DNA from: Paramyrothecium sp. XJ0827
Lineage: Eukaryota > Ascomycota > Sordariomycetes > Hypocreales > Stachybotryaceae
DNA: 64,000 nt
Assembly (NCBI GenBank): GCA_020881915.1
Contig: JAJFPB010000014.1
Span: 620,001 to 684,000 of the forward strand
Reading direction: 5' to 3'
Of this stretch, positions 1-11,608 are shown one piece after another (within the stretch, counting starts at the first letter, position 1; each line of letters opens with the position of its first letter). The notes under the pieces are model-generated. The model was given only the letters and a program-made list of their open reading frames with translations, had not been told where the DNA came from and did not search any database. A program made the translations under genes and the position numbers.

Positions 1-727
1 TTTAACCATATTGACTTGCAAGCCGAAAACATCCATCTTCTCGATGGGAATGCTCCCGATCTTTTCACAGAATGTACCGAATATGAGGCCAAGATCCAAG
101 CCTATGGTGGTATCGAGCTGTTTCTTGGGGGTGTTGGGAGCGATGGACACATAGCTTTCAACGAGCCGGGATCCAGCCTAGCAAGCCGAACGCGAATCAA
201 GTCTCTCGCATACGAGACGAGGCTTGCTAACGCTCGATTTTTTAACGGGGATATGGATGCAGTGCCAAGCATGGCGCTTACTGTTGGCGTCCAGACGGTA
301 ATGGATGCTAGGGAGGTCGTGATTATCGCGACGGGTGCCTCCAAAGCACTTTCCATCCAACAAGCCGTTGAGGGCGGAGTGAGCCATCTCTGCACACTCT
401 CCTGCCTCCAACTACACCCTAGGAGCATGGTTGTGGTGGATGAAGATGCCACGCTGGAGATGAAAGTCAAGACAGTAAATGTAGGTAACAATGAATCCTT
501 TCCTTCCTGTGCAGCAAACTGATCAAACGTCCCAGTACTTCAAAGGAGTTGAGCAGACGATTAGACAGAAGGGGTTTTCTGAGCAATTACCGCCCTCACC
601 AACACTCACTGCCGGTGGAGATGACGACGATGGTGATTTGAAGCCGGACAGTATGGCATCGCGAATACAGCCCACAGCACGGGTGAGGTCGGTGACGTTC
701 CCGATTGGGCTTTCCAAGGGTTTCTGA
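1..727 (+). CDS. Glucosamine-6-phosphate deaminase (5' end outside window)
   Basis: Converts glucosamine-6-phosphate to fructose-6-phosphate and ammonia, the last dedicated step of GlcNAc catabolism, in the cytosol. The frame is open from base 1, so the N-terminus lies to the left. The NagB signature [13 protein letters not shown] is visible at about bases 130-170; by family knowledge its Asp and His are active-site residues. An intron at 481-535 (GTAGGT..CCCAG) joins the body to a C-terminal exon beginning YFKGVEQ, as in fungal homologues; reading through instead gives an early stop at 520-522. About 223 residues are visible, ending in a poorly conserved tail with a DDDDGD run. It lies tail to tail with the regulator at 753-2650, and a sugar kinase follows, as in fungal GlcNAc-catabolic clusters. 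Confidence 0.93.
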
Positions 728-752
728 GCATTAAAAATGTAGTATAGCATGA

Positions 753-2650
753 TCAACTTGGAAATTCCATTTGCTGTAGGCTGACCTGGTCGAATATCTG
801 CCAAGAGTAGTCGAAGTTTGGTTCCATTACTGAAGCATGTGTCTGCTGGGTGTTGGCGAAATCGGGTGTGCTGACCCCCTGGAGGCTGTCTTCGAGGCGG
901 GCTATCAACTTGTCGCAGAGGCTGGGCTTGGGTTCATTCTTCTGCTTGAGCATTTCAAGATGTATCCTTATGTTTCTCATATCTGGATTATGATTAGAAA
1001 CTCTGACTCAAATTGATGCCATAGAAACGCATCATCTTGGCAATCGTGGGAGAGGCAACATACCATCGATTTCTCCGGCTCCTCCTTGAATACCTTGGAC
1101 CACGATGAGGGCGGCCCAAGTGATGATAATGAGGTCCCAGTTGGACCAGATTGAATCATCATGCAGATGCAGTTTCAGTGTGGCGCGGGCGGATTGAAGC
1201 AACTCGTCCTGCTCGTTTGAAGTAATGCTGCTTGACCACAGACTGCCGCTCCTCGCCGGATGGTAAATGGAGAGGACAAGTAACCTATGCAGGACATACT
1301 GCCGAAAGACCAGCTTGCTGTTCTGGTCAGTCTCTGTGATTTTGCCGTTGAACTCCAGGAGCCAATCGTCAAGCTGTCTGGCCCAGTCCCTGATCAGGAC
1401 GCTGTCAATAGCAGTGAAGTTGGTAGTCGATACACGGTAATTAATACCAGAATCGTCAGCGAAGCACGACCATATCGTGGGTAGTCTTCGGCCGGTGAAG
1501 TGGCTTAAGCCAGTGTGCATCATGCGAGACAGCTTGTAAAGCTGATCCAGCGGTGACATGCGGAGAGTGGGTAGCGGCGCTTCTATGGGAATGACAGGAC
1601 AGGACAAATGGAGTGAGGAATGTTCCAGATCAACTATCTGAATGCCACTGAAGAGCTTTCGCCATTCCCTGGATGTGTCATCGACATGAGCTGGGCAGTA
1701 GTCTAGCATGAGTCGGTAGCCCACTGAGATCCAGTTGCCCGTCTCGCGGATGTTGGCTTCGGTGAGAAGGCCCGCAAGGACTATACCGAGTACTGTTTGG
1801 AAAGCCCATTCTTCTCTAGAGACGGATGTCTCGAGAGGTGTTCCTATATCGCTCCCAGGAATGCTCAGCTGCGCAATGGCATTGCACAAGACAGTAAAGA
1901 AATGCGGCGCGATTTCGACCATTTCTAGAGACCCGCGCGTGCTTGAACAGTAGAGAATGGATGCAAGCAGAATGGGTTGAGGAGCAGAAAAGGTTTGCTT
2001 ATCAGGCATGAAATGTAAACCCGGCATTCTGTCGTGAAAGCTACAATGAATATCGCGGCATATCAGCATCAAGATCACCAGCCGACAAATCGCAGACGAA
2101 CATACGATGACCACAGAGGCTCGACGATGTCGCGTTTCCAAATCACAGATGGCACGTTGCATGTAGACTTTTGCAAGGATGAGATGGCGTCCCATAAAGG
2201 ACCATCTGGGCTGGGTTCCGGGGATTCCTCGTCAACAGAGACTGCCACATGGCTCTCGGGTATTTTTGAACTGCCCTCGCTCTGATTGGAGAGACCAAGG
2301 CTCTCCTCGAGGAATTGAAGCCTAGAAAGAACCTCTTTCTTGAACTGCACATCCAGCGATCCAGAGATCATATCCGGAAGCTGGGCGGCATTCGCTCGAG
2401 GGACGAATATGCAGGGAAGCCCAGCTCGACGGCAGCGGCGACATGTCTCGCTACCCTGGACAATGCATTTCATCTTCTGCTTTCGGCAATTCACTAGCGG
2501 TCCTCAGGTATCAGCATCTTGGCGCCGAGCGAAGCCTCAAGGTTGGGTAGCAGGGGGGTACCCACCACAGGCCTTGCGAGCCTTCATTGCTGCAGAACTT
2601 TCAGGGGTCTCGTGAGTACCCATTTCTCGGGATCCCTCACCGGAGGCCAT
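753..2650 (-). CDS. Zn2Cys6 fungal transcription factor
   Basis: Four exons: 2650-2566, 2493-2106, 2040-1064 and 982-753; predicted protein 559 residues. Joining exons 1 and 2 gives the N-terminal binuclear zinc cluster (ACVNCRKQKMKC, then CRRCRRAGLPC), an exact C-X2-C-X6-C-X7-C-X2-C-X6-C pattern in which the first intron falls between the first two cysteines. A short leucine-rich stretch (LSRLQFLEESLGL) may be the dimerisation coil. The middle resembles the fungal-specific regulatory region (FHDRMPG, SILYCSS, WARQLDDWLLEF). The ATG at 2650 is the only in-frame start that keeps the first cysteine. It sits between the deaminase and the sugar kinase, so regulation of GlcNAc use is a reasonable inference. 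It is not the Ndt80-type regulator reported for Trichoderma GlcNAc genes. Confidence 0.88.
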
Positions 2651-3075
2651 GCTAGCGGTAAATCAAAAATGCCGACACAGGGAGAGAAACTGCTCGGCGT
2701 GTCCGGCGAAGTATGGCTGTTGGCCGAAAAGCAGACAAGGCAGCACGAGGTTAAGAAAGAGCGAAGAAGAGAAAACGGCGAAGGGGCCGAAGATTACCAT
2801 AAATCAATTGGGCCTTGCTTCTTCAATTAGCATAGCGCAGAGTTTGATCCACAGCCACGGCCACAAGCCTGACACCGGCCCGGACTTTGCCGACCGGTGC
2901 CGTTTCTGCGTGACTATGCCCCTTCCTGCATTGCGGATCCGACTGGCAGCATCTGGAATGAAATAGTGGTGTCAGTTTTTATTTTCTTGCACCCTGTAGT
3001 TACGAGCCTTGTAGTTATGGAAGCGAGTTGTCAAAAGAGCATTCGCCAATCCAGCTGACCCTGTCCGATTCAGCC
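2651..3075. promoter_or_regulatory. Divergent promoter between the Zn2Cys6 regulator and the sugar kinase
   Basis: The two genes face away from each other across 425 bases, so this segment should hold both promoters. No clear TATA box was found. An ATG at 3017 opens a 13-codon frame ending at 3058, just before the kinase ATG at 3076; if it lies in the transcript it would be an upstream ORF. The longer open frames here show no recognisable protein. Confidence 0.5.
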
Positions 3076-4782
3076 ATGTTCGAGACTAGCATGCAGGGCG
3101 GCCTATTGGCGACGGCGGAATCCATTGCTAAGGAATTTGAGGTCGGAGCATCTGATGTTCAGAAAATCACCGCTCACTTCATCCATCAGATAAGTAAGTC
3201 ATCAAGCGATAAGTCAGGTTGAGATATCCCAGACACTGATTGAACGGGACAAGAGCGCGGTCTGAAGAGCAACCACTCCTACCAGATACCAGCCTATGTC
3301 ACCAAAATCCCTGAAGGGAATGAAGAGGGCCTGTTTCTAGCAGTCGACCTTGGCGGGACAAATTGCCGGGTATGCGCCGTTGAATTGCATGGCGACTCAA
3401 CTTTGGACCTCTTCCAGAAAAAGCACGTCGTTCCTGCAGACATTCGTGTGAACTCGAGTCACAAACCGCTCTTCAGGTTCATTGCAATTAAGATCCAGGA
3501 GTTCCTGCAAGAGTTTTCTCAAAAACAACACGACGCCAGTACGGAGCTTGCACGCGTTTATAACCTCGGGTTCACATTTAGCTTCACTTGCAAGCAGACC
3601 TCAATCGCCCGTGGAACCCTTGTGCATTGGGACAAGGGCTGGGACATTCCTACTGCTCTAGGCCAGGACCCATGCACTCTACTACAAGATGCAATCAACG
3701 AGATCAGTCTCCCGGTGCGCGTTTGTGTTCTTGCCAACGATGCAGTGGGCACGCTCCTGGCCAGGGCGTACACATCGCAGGGAAGGAGCTCTACTCTAGC
3801 GGCCATCATCCTTGGCACCGGCACGAATGCTGCGTACGTCGAGAACATTGCAAACATACAAACACTAGATTCTTCCTTGAAATATGCAAGCGAGGTTCAA
3901 GACAGGGGAATCATGGTAATCAATACTGAGTGGGGCAGCTGGGATGACGCCCTGCAAGTGCTTCCTCAAACGCCATTCGACAAACTCATTGATGAGGCTT
4001 CTTCAGATCCTGGATGCGGTCTCTTGGAGAAAATGGTATCTGGAATGTATCTTGGAGAACTGATGCGGCTGGTGATCTTACATCTGGTGCAGAGCGGGGC
4101 TTTCGATATGGTTGTCGGCGAAACAAGCTGTCTTCACACTCATCTGGGCATACATAGCGCGTTTCTGTCACATATCACAAGCTTTGAATCAAACGACTTG
4201 GGGGCTATCATCTCACTTATTGCACACACTATAACGGCTAGTGGCGTAAGTTCTAGAGATGCCTTGGCAATTCAGACGCTCGCATCAGCCATCGTGAGTC
4301 GGGCCGCCAGATTGGTGGGCACAGGCCTTGCAGCGATAATTATCCAGTCTGGGCGGTTAGGGTCTCTCGATACAATGGCTAAGACTGGGATTAGCTCACA
4401 CGTGGGCGATCTCAGAGAACAGCCTGCGCGGGCTTGGCGTTCAAAATTGGTGTCTTCTGTTGCCCACTTCGCACGTCGCATCTTTGGCTGTATTCGCCCG
4501 CATCAAATTCAACAATACACACCACACGACAGCCCCGGCTATTCAAAAGACACTATCGACTCGGTCTTACAAGTCGATGATGTTATTGACATTGGCATTG
4601 ATGGGTCTCTCTTCGAGTTCCATCCGGGCTTCGAGAGCATTATGCGCAGTGTGCTGCGTGAGATCCCCGAGATTGGTACTTTTGGAGAAGAAAAGGTGAT
4701 AATTCAACTCACCAAAGACGGTTCTGGAACTGGCGCTGCTTTAATAGCAGCAGTAGCCAAAGATATGAATATAGACGAATAA
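3076..4782 (+). CDS. Hexokinase-family sugar kinase (candidate GlcNAc kinase)
   Basis: Two exons, 3076-3193 and 3254-4782, give 548 residues. Splicing restores the family stretch HQIKRGLKSNHSYQIPAYV. Visible motifs in order: phosphate loop LAVDLGGTNCRV; sugar-binding LGFTFSFTCKQTS followed by WDKGW (families usually show SFP and TKGF, so two contact positions differ); catalytic aspartate in LANDAVGTLLA; GTGTNAAYVE; INTEWGSWDD; EKMVSGMYLGE; and the C-terminal adenosine site DGSGTGAALIAA. A poorly conserved insertion lies near bases 4380-4560. The usual hexokinase is about 490 residues. Placement with the deaminase suggests phosphorylation of GlcNAc or glucosamine. Non-catalytic regulatory hexokinase-like proteins exist in fungi, but here the main catalytic residues are kept. 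Confidence 0.9.
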
Positions 4783-5176
4783 ACCATGTATCGGACCTTT
4801 GAAAAATGTCTGGATTATCCGTGGAGCCCATGACTGAGAAGGAAACTGTAGAACGGAAAGAAGTCGGACGACTGCCGCCATACCTCTGTACTTGAAATCC
4901 TAATGTAACCTGCGACTGGGTGATTGTCAAGAAGTAAGTCCGCAGGATTTCATACATAAGCTTGGAGCGCTTTCCAAGGCAGATATAGTAACCACCTTAG
5001 AATATATACCTTTATTTACATCTTAATATTAGTTGAGGGCATGATCATGCCCTTAATTACTTTTTAGACTGGGCCACTATCTCATCGCAAGCCGCATCCT
5101 CAGCAAGATCGAGGCGACTATCTGGGAAGTAACGGCCGTAGCCACATCTACTGCTGCAACAGCTGTATCCCCCGGC
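4783..5176. other. Intergenic, no gene seen
   Basis: Holds the kinase 3' region and an AT-rich patch near 4985-5060. No frame with family resemblance was found. Confidence 0.5.
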
Positions 5177-5690
5177 TTGTTGGCCCATGGAACGGCAACT
5201 TCCGGCCCAAGCATAAGCCTCGTATTTGCTAGACAGGGAGCCGAGCGCATCTTGTCATTCCCAGTTGCAGCTAAATGCGCGTCTCAGGTTGAGGCTATCT
5301 TGGCCTCCATAAAGTACATTATAAAATGGGCATTGACAGATGGATTGCTCGCGACAAGAGAAACTGCACAATACAGGTCCCCAGATCTTTCTCAAACTCT
5401 AGTGACAGCATTGCAACTCTGTCTGCCTGCTGTCCTCGATGATTGCAAAATCCGTACCACACAGCGGTAGGTCATTCAGCTGGAGAAATGGCGGCATGCG
5501 TTGCCAGCGGCCTTCTCAATTTCGAAGAAGCAATCATAATAGCCTATCACAGCGGCCAGAATAGCCTATCACCCCGGCAAAGCCACGATCGAGATTGGAA
5601 GTTGTGGAGACATTGGAATGTTGGCTGCTGGTTTGGACGAGGGCCCGGCCTCAATCTTCCTGGCTTCCAAAGCCAAGACCATTATTAGTG
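5177..5690 (+). pseudogene. Polyketide synthase acyltransferase-domain relic
   Basis: Three reading frames together resemble one PKS acyltransferase (AT) domain. The first reads LVFARQGAE, matching the family start xFTGQGAQ, then SQTLVTALQLCL and LDDCKIR. After a frame break near 5455 comes VGHSAGEMAACVASG, the GHSxGE nucleophile motif with its serine, followed by FEEAIIIAYHSGQ. A further break near 5565 leads to PGKATIEIGSCGDIGMLAAGL. No ketosynthase, dehydratase or carrier domain flanks it, and the segment between the QGA motif and SQTL is shorter than normal. It is a remnant of a much larger gene. The pattern of the neighbouring residues is closer to reducing PKS than to non-reducing ones, with low certainty. 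Confidence 0.75.
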
Positions 5691-6707
5691 TCTCACCCCT
5701 GTTATTTCGCCGTTAGTTGATTGGCTGTACAAATATCAACATGAACCTAATACTCTTTTGAATCCTTCCACCGGAATAAAGGGGTCGCTGTGTCGCTTAC
5801 TTGGCAAGCGTAGTCCTTTAACCGCATTTAGCCGCCTTGTCGAAAGTCAGCCCTCCCAATGAGCCAATTGGAGAGTTTAGACGGGCGGGTCAGATCAGAA
5901 AGTTCTAGTGCGGCAAGAAGACCCCCTAATTATTAGCAGTAGTAAATTAAATCCCAGCTTATTTTCGCCGCTTCTGGCACGCCGTCCGTCTCCCAGGCTC
6001 CGTCTTCTCTGCCCTACTGGCTCTTAGGCCGATCACTCACTCAAGGTCCTTGGCAGTCGCAGCGAGCAGACAATATACAAGTGGACTGCCAACCTCCCAG
6101 TCACCTTGGCTTGAGCTTATTACATTGCCTTCCGCAGTAAGCCTGCTGCTTGGCCCAAGCAGTCTTTTCATCTGACCACCTGATGCGAGCACACGGGGAC
6201 ATTTCGGGCCACCTCCCTGTCGACTGCGCCCCTAAGAGACGTGAAGGATTTCGGGCTAGCCAATCGGCGCTATGCCTGTTCCTGGACTTTGCATGAGTAG
6301 GTGGCATCTGCTGTGGGGACCATTGGTTCTTCGTGCAGCTAATGGGAAATTCGGTTGTGACTCTTGAGGCTCTGGGCCGGCCCCTGGTGATTATTGAGGC
6401 TCTGGGCCTGCCCCCTCGCTTCTGGCTACCCAAGTAATAGACGGATGTGGCGCTAGAACGGGAGAATGGGGTGAGGGAGAATTGTGATATTTCTTCGCCT
6501 GCCCGCCCTCCCCCTGACTTAGATATTTCCTCCGTCTTCCCGCTCTGTATTTCCGGAGACGGATCGGTTCCATACTAAAAGCAGATGTTATTTTCTGCGT
6601 CCTTTCTTTTTTTGCCAACATCATCACACTCTTTACTGGCTTCGGCCGCCTTACAATCCTTCTCTTCATTGCTATAATTTCAGCAAATACACTGCTTAAT
6701 CACAATA
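5691..6707. other. Intergenic region upstream of the chitinase
   Basis: No convincing gene on either strand. It should contain the chitinase promoter; a pyrimidine-rich stretch lies at 6590-6670. A short repeat of the phrase GAGGCTCTGGGCC occurs near 6366 and 6396. Confidence 0.45.
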
Positions 6708-8554
6708 ATGCCTACTCCAGGTCTTGCCGTGAGGGCCCTTGGTGCCTATGGCGCGCTCAACGGTTACTGGGTACCACGCCATGAATCATCCCGAACGCCA
6801 TCATGACGCTAATTGTTCTATTAGGGCCAGTATGGCAATGAGAACCTGAGAACCTACTGCGACTCTGGAATCGATTATGTCACTTTGTCGTTCGTCAACC
6901 AAGCCCCCGAGCACGATCCCGCAACGAACTACCCAGGCACCAACTTCGCTGCTCACTGCTGGGACCAAAATTATGAGGTTAATGGGACCGAGTCCAATCT
7001 CCTCAGCATGTGTCAGGGAATGAAGCAGGATATTCCTTACTGCCGATCCAAGGGTGTCAAGGTATGTGACCACTTACTTTCGTAGCAGGCACATGTTTTT
7101 CTAACCATCTTCCCAGGTTCTGCTTAGTATTGGTGGTGTATACAACGAGACAAGCAGCAACTACCTCGTTACCTCAGAGGCAAACGGCAACTACTTCGCA
7201 GACTTCCTGTACCGCGCTTTTGGTCCCTACGATAGCTCCTGGACCGGCCCTCGCCCCTTCGATATCAATGCCACAAGCCACACACAGGTTGACGGTTTCG
7301 ACTTTGATATTGAGGCCGACTTTGGTTCGTGTCGCTTCCCTTATATCTGTTCACGGATCCAGCTTCTAACATTCTGACATGCAGACAATAAGCCATACAT
7401 CGCCATGGCCGATACCTTCCGTCGCCTGGGCCCTTCCTTGATCCTCACAGCTGCCCCACAAGTAGGTCTTCCCCTCCACATGCGAAAATGACTGTTGACA
7501 TTCGTCTAGTGTCCACTAAGCGCTGGGCTCTTCCACCTCAAGGATCTTATCAACAAAGCCAGCTTGGACGCCCTATTTGTGCAATTCTACAATAACCCCG
7601 TCTGCGACGCCATTACCGGCAACCAGGCTGGTGAAAGCTTCAACTACGATCAGTGGGCCAGCGTCCTCGCGGGCAGCACCAAGAGCAAGAACGCCAAGCT
7701 CTTCATCGGCCTGCCAGGCAGTACCACAGCTGCTGGGTCGGGCTACCTCGCGCCACAGGCGCTCAAGGATCTTGTCTGCAAATGGAAAGGGAGCAAGAAC
7801 TTTGGCGGCGTGTCCCTATGGGATCTCACCCGTGGCGCTTCGAACGTGGTCAGTGGGAAGACTTACAACCAGCATGCAAAGGATGCCCTTGCCGGCGGCT
7901 GTCCGACCGCGACTTCTACCACAACCACGACGAAACCGACAACAACCACCAAGCCTGGGAACGGCATCACCACGCCGACACCGACGCAGGCCACTATCGT
8001 TAGCAACTGTAATAAGTTCTACAAAGTCCTGCCCGGTGAGAACTGCGCAAAGGTCGCCGCGAAGAATGGCCTCAGCTTCAACCGCTTCAGGACTTGGAAC
8101 CCCTCTGTCGGCGCCTCTTGCAACAACCTGTGGGCCAACGCCTACGCCTGCGTGAGCGTCATTGGCTACACGCCTGTCCCGACCACGACATGCGGCACCA
8201 CCGGCAAGAACTGGGGCGACAACAAGGCCCACGCCATCGACCGTGCAGTGAGATGGTGCTCTGGGAGCGGCGGAAGCCTGGGCTACAGCACAGGACAGCT
8301 CAAGAAGGGATGCTACAATGCTCAGTACGGCACAAACAAGTACCAGTTCTCCATACAGAATAACTATGGTATCGGCGTGTCGATGCCGGTCGCCAAGTGC
8401 GAGCGCATAATGAAGGAGGTGATCAATTGCGCAAAGGGCGGAACAGGACTGCTCGAGAGCTGGTGGTTCAAGTAAGTTGAATGTCCTAACTCTCTATGTC
8501 AAGTAATGCTAATACGATTGCTACAGGGCCGAGGTTGTCGCCGGAAAGTGTTAG
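6708..8554 (+). CDS. GH18 chitinase with Thr-rich linker and C-terminal LysM domain
   Basis: Six exons: 6708-6770, 6825-7061, 7117-7324, 7385-7461, 7510-8471 and 8527-8554; 524 residues. The N-terminal GH18 barrel begins NGYWGQYGNE, with SIGG and the catalytic motif DGFDFDIEADF (DxxDxDxE intact), so chitin hydrolysis is expected. A threonine/proline linker (about bases 7905-7990) precedes a LysM domain (YKVLPGENCAKVAAKNGLS .. WNPSVG .. ANAYACV), which in this family binds chitin or GlcNAc oligomers. A further cysteine-containing module of no recognised family ends the protein at KC. The start chosen gives a 17-residue leader without a clear secretion signal; an earlier exon could be missing. 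Its substrate ties it to the GlcNAc genes at the left. Confidence 0.9.
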
Positions 8555-10256
8555 GCATGCTTTTGGTGGGTGTTTGGAAGTCTCTCGCTGCTCTACCCTG
8601 TCAGGCTCTAAGTTGCTGGCCCGTACTGGCAGTAACAAATATCATATGTAACCACCTCCGTCTAACCTAGGATCCTGTACCATGTCCATCGCGATGAACT
8701 TTACCTCTGCCAGAAACTCTTCAATGAGCTAAATGAATAGGGGTACATCCGCACGGGGAAGTACGAGGTAAAAGATATATTTAGATAGCTTAATCTTGGT
8801 AGACAGAGTGGGAGTTTAAGTCATTCATTAAAAGTCACTGTATTCAGGCCATTTACCTGCATCCTACATAATTATCCACGTGAAACGCTAACTGATACTA
8901 CTCATGCGCAGTTTGGTACAATGCCCGTAGCTTCTTGCACTAATGATTATACAAAGAGCCGATTTCTGTCTATAAACAGGATGCTGGGCTTATTCATCCT
9001 TGGTACGTTATCCATGCATTATATAGCATTATTGTTTCGACCATATCCAACATAAATGTCCCTTACTTAGATTAATAATGGAAGGGCTTTCCTCACAAGG
9101 CTCGCAGTCGTTCAAGCGCACGGCCGATACGTAAGTGTATCTCTGATCCTTAGACTTGAACCTAAGGGACCACGAACCACTTTTGCCAGGCTCTAATGGC
9201 ATCGAGAGCTTATCTAGCCGCATTTCTCCAGCACATTCTTGGTGACCATCCCAAAGAGAAATAGAAGACCAATAATAGCTAGGCCTAACCGACAAGGCGT
9301 AATCTGTTGTAAACCGTCGAGATCAATTATTGTTGAAAAGTAATCTCCAAAGAAGGTGTTAATATGATTAGCAGGAGTAGGATCTGACGCTGAGAAATAT
9401 GAGCCATTGGATAATGGCTCATAACCCTCAAAAGCTAACACACCTATAAGAATATAGTTGTCGGCTTCTTGTCAAAGCGTTCGATGAGATACCATCGTGA
9501 ATTCACGGAGTCATGCCTTGAGTATGTACCGGCTTTGAAGACCTTTTTCTTTATCCGTGACGAACTATTTCGAAGTTAAGCCGAGCTTGCAACAACTCAC
9601 ACAGCATAGTCATACCAGTAAACTATGGTTCCGTCTGTCCGAGTGCGTTGGTGGCCATATCTGTTTGAAAAATTCATCGTTGTGAAGTGGTCCGGAACTT
9701 GCAGTATTTGGGGCAAACTTTTCATGAAATCCGAAGCTTGGTATGGGGTTTTTGTTGATTGCTCATTGTATATGCTCTAAACATCCCTCGTTGTATAGTT
9801 CACACTTCTTCGAATCATCATTAAGTATCACAGGACGTCTTACGGGGGCTGTTAGACGTCACTCGGCAAAAGAACAGATGTCACGGCGTATGCTTAGTGA
9901 CGACAACTATTGTTGGAGAGCTCGCAGGATTAGGACCCGCCTGTGTTAACTGCAAGGACACCGTTATCTTCTGCTTATCTTTGGGCTTTAGGCTGATGAT
10001 TCTTCCGCTTCACAACAAGGTTCCTATGCTATTCATGCCAAGTTCCTTCTGATTCATTGAGAATAAGAGCTTCATAACTATAGGAGGGTTGCAATTGGCA
10101 GTTCAACTGTTGCTTTCGGTGTAGACTGGCCGAATTTTTGCGTCTGCACTGTAATGGCTGCGGGTGCATCCCAAAGGTGGGGCCTATCACATGAAGGAGT
10201 TTGCGGCCTTCTCTTTGCCTCGGTGAAACGTTGTAACACGACGCAGAATACAGCAT
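8555..10256. other. Gene-poor region with unassigned fragments
   Basis: No complete gene recognised. On the minus strand, 9214-9441 reads as protein-like with one hydrophobic segment (LGLAIIGLLFLFGMV), followed in another frame at 9029-9230 by KSGSWSLRFKSKD; this may be a decayed gene, but no family could be named. Much of the rest is AT-leaning with scattered stops. Confidence 0.35.
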
Positions 10257-10394
10257 GGACACCCAAGCTAGCAAAGGAATGATGCTATCAACAATGGTGC
10301 GGTGCAGATGCTCGGCAGGATCCCAGCTAGCATCTTTGACCACCGAAACGACAAGTACAGCGTCAGTTCCATGCAAAGTAGTGCCATTATACAT
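10257..10394 (-). pseudogene. Isochorismatase-family C-terminal fragment
   Basis: Reading on the minus strand gives LHGTDAVLVVSVVKDASWD, then HLHRTIVDSIIPLLAWVS. This aligns without gaps to the C-terminal part of the isochorismatase-fold gene at 53229-54020 (ATHGTDLDFVVTVVEEAVWD .. QVHRALLDVVLPTLAWVS). Only about 42 residues are recognisable; upstream the frame is interrupted and downstream the sequence diverges. It is therefore a relic of a paralogue. Confidence 0.7.
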
Positions 10395-11608
10395 TATCCC
10401 TAGCCAAAGAGTCGGCGGGACTGGATTATGATATCAGATATAACCAGAAGCTTATATATCTTGACAAGGCTTACATGATTCTTCAATACCCTCGGAGCCA
10501 TATGCACACCAAAGCCGTGGAAGGTGGGTGGAGTATCAAAAAGCCACTGCGTATGATTGGAGCACCGTCTAGCGTAGGGGGAGAAATTCGAGGATTTATT
10601 GAGTCGGATCGTGATGATTTCTCCGGCCAGATATCCGTGGTGAACATACGCTCAACCATCAAGAAGTGGCGTCGCGAAAAATATGAGCCGTTTAAGAGCT
10701 CACACGTTGCCCCGAAAGAGTCACCTTACGAGTTCGATCACGGCCGAACAGCTTGACATGGTTACGACAACAGTGGAAGATGGGCAGGACCTGTTCCACT
10801 GATGCCTAGGTAGGCCCATGCCGTCGTGGACAAGAATGTCGTGTGGCCGCTCCCCTCCGACGCCATCTTAGAGCCACTGCAAGTATTGTATGTTGTTCGG
10901 GCGCAAGACCTTTCCACGGGCACGGATGCGCCGGTGAATCACCACCAAGAGACCTCGGACTGCCATGGTTACTTGAGAGTCGAGTCATTTCAGTTCTACC
11001 AGCCACCTCTAGCCACAGCTCAAGCCATGCAGCTTAGTCAGAAAATTTCTCCTGGTTAAACACACCGCAGGTCTGTGTGACACCTCATTAAACCGAGCAT
11101 AGCTCTTTTGGGGGGCCTCGTCATCCGCTTATTCGTTATCTTGGCAATACGACACTGGTGCCTAAACAGCATCTCTGTGGCCTCAGTGGAAGAATTCTCG
11201 TACCTGAAATTATTCCAGCTCTACCATCTGCTCCCTTGGTCCTAGTGATCCATCAATATTCGGTATAACACCCTGGCCGTGCTATCTTGCATCAGAATCA
11301 AAGCTAGGCCAGTATGTGGCTATGGGTCCTTGCATGGATAGCAACATGACGACAGGCGATGACAGTGAGGATGAGGCTCATATCTTTATCCCCGCGCTGT
11401 CAAACTGTGCCTCATGCACTCTCCAATAATCTGACAACCAATCTTACTTTCTGTGGAGATGATTGCTTGTTGTACGACCGGAACAACAGGGGTTTGATCC
11501 TACGTTCCTGGGATTGCGACAGGGGTCAGCTGGATTTTAAGCAACTGCCTTCCCGCGTTGGAAGTCTAACATCGTCCATCGTTTCTCTCGTTTTTAACCA
11601 CCGACGAC
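10395..11608. other. Intergenic, no assignable gene
   Basis: Short open frames at 10475-10756 and 10826-11059 show no motif that could be named. The right end should carry the promoter of the Con-13-like gene. Confidence 0.4.

Noticed and set aside
102..491. Minus-strand open frame opposite the deaminase
   Set aside because: Shadow of the conserved plus-strand enzyme; no motif of its own.
6101..6669. Minus-strand frames upstream of the chitinase
   Set aside because: Arg/Pro-rich low-quality translation without motifs, in a promoter region.
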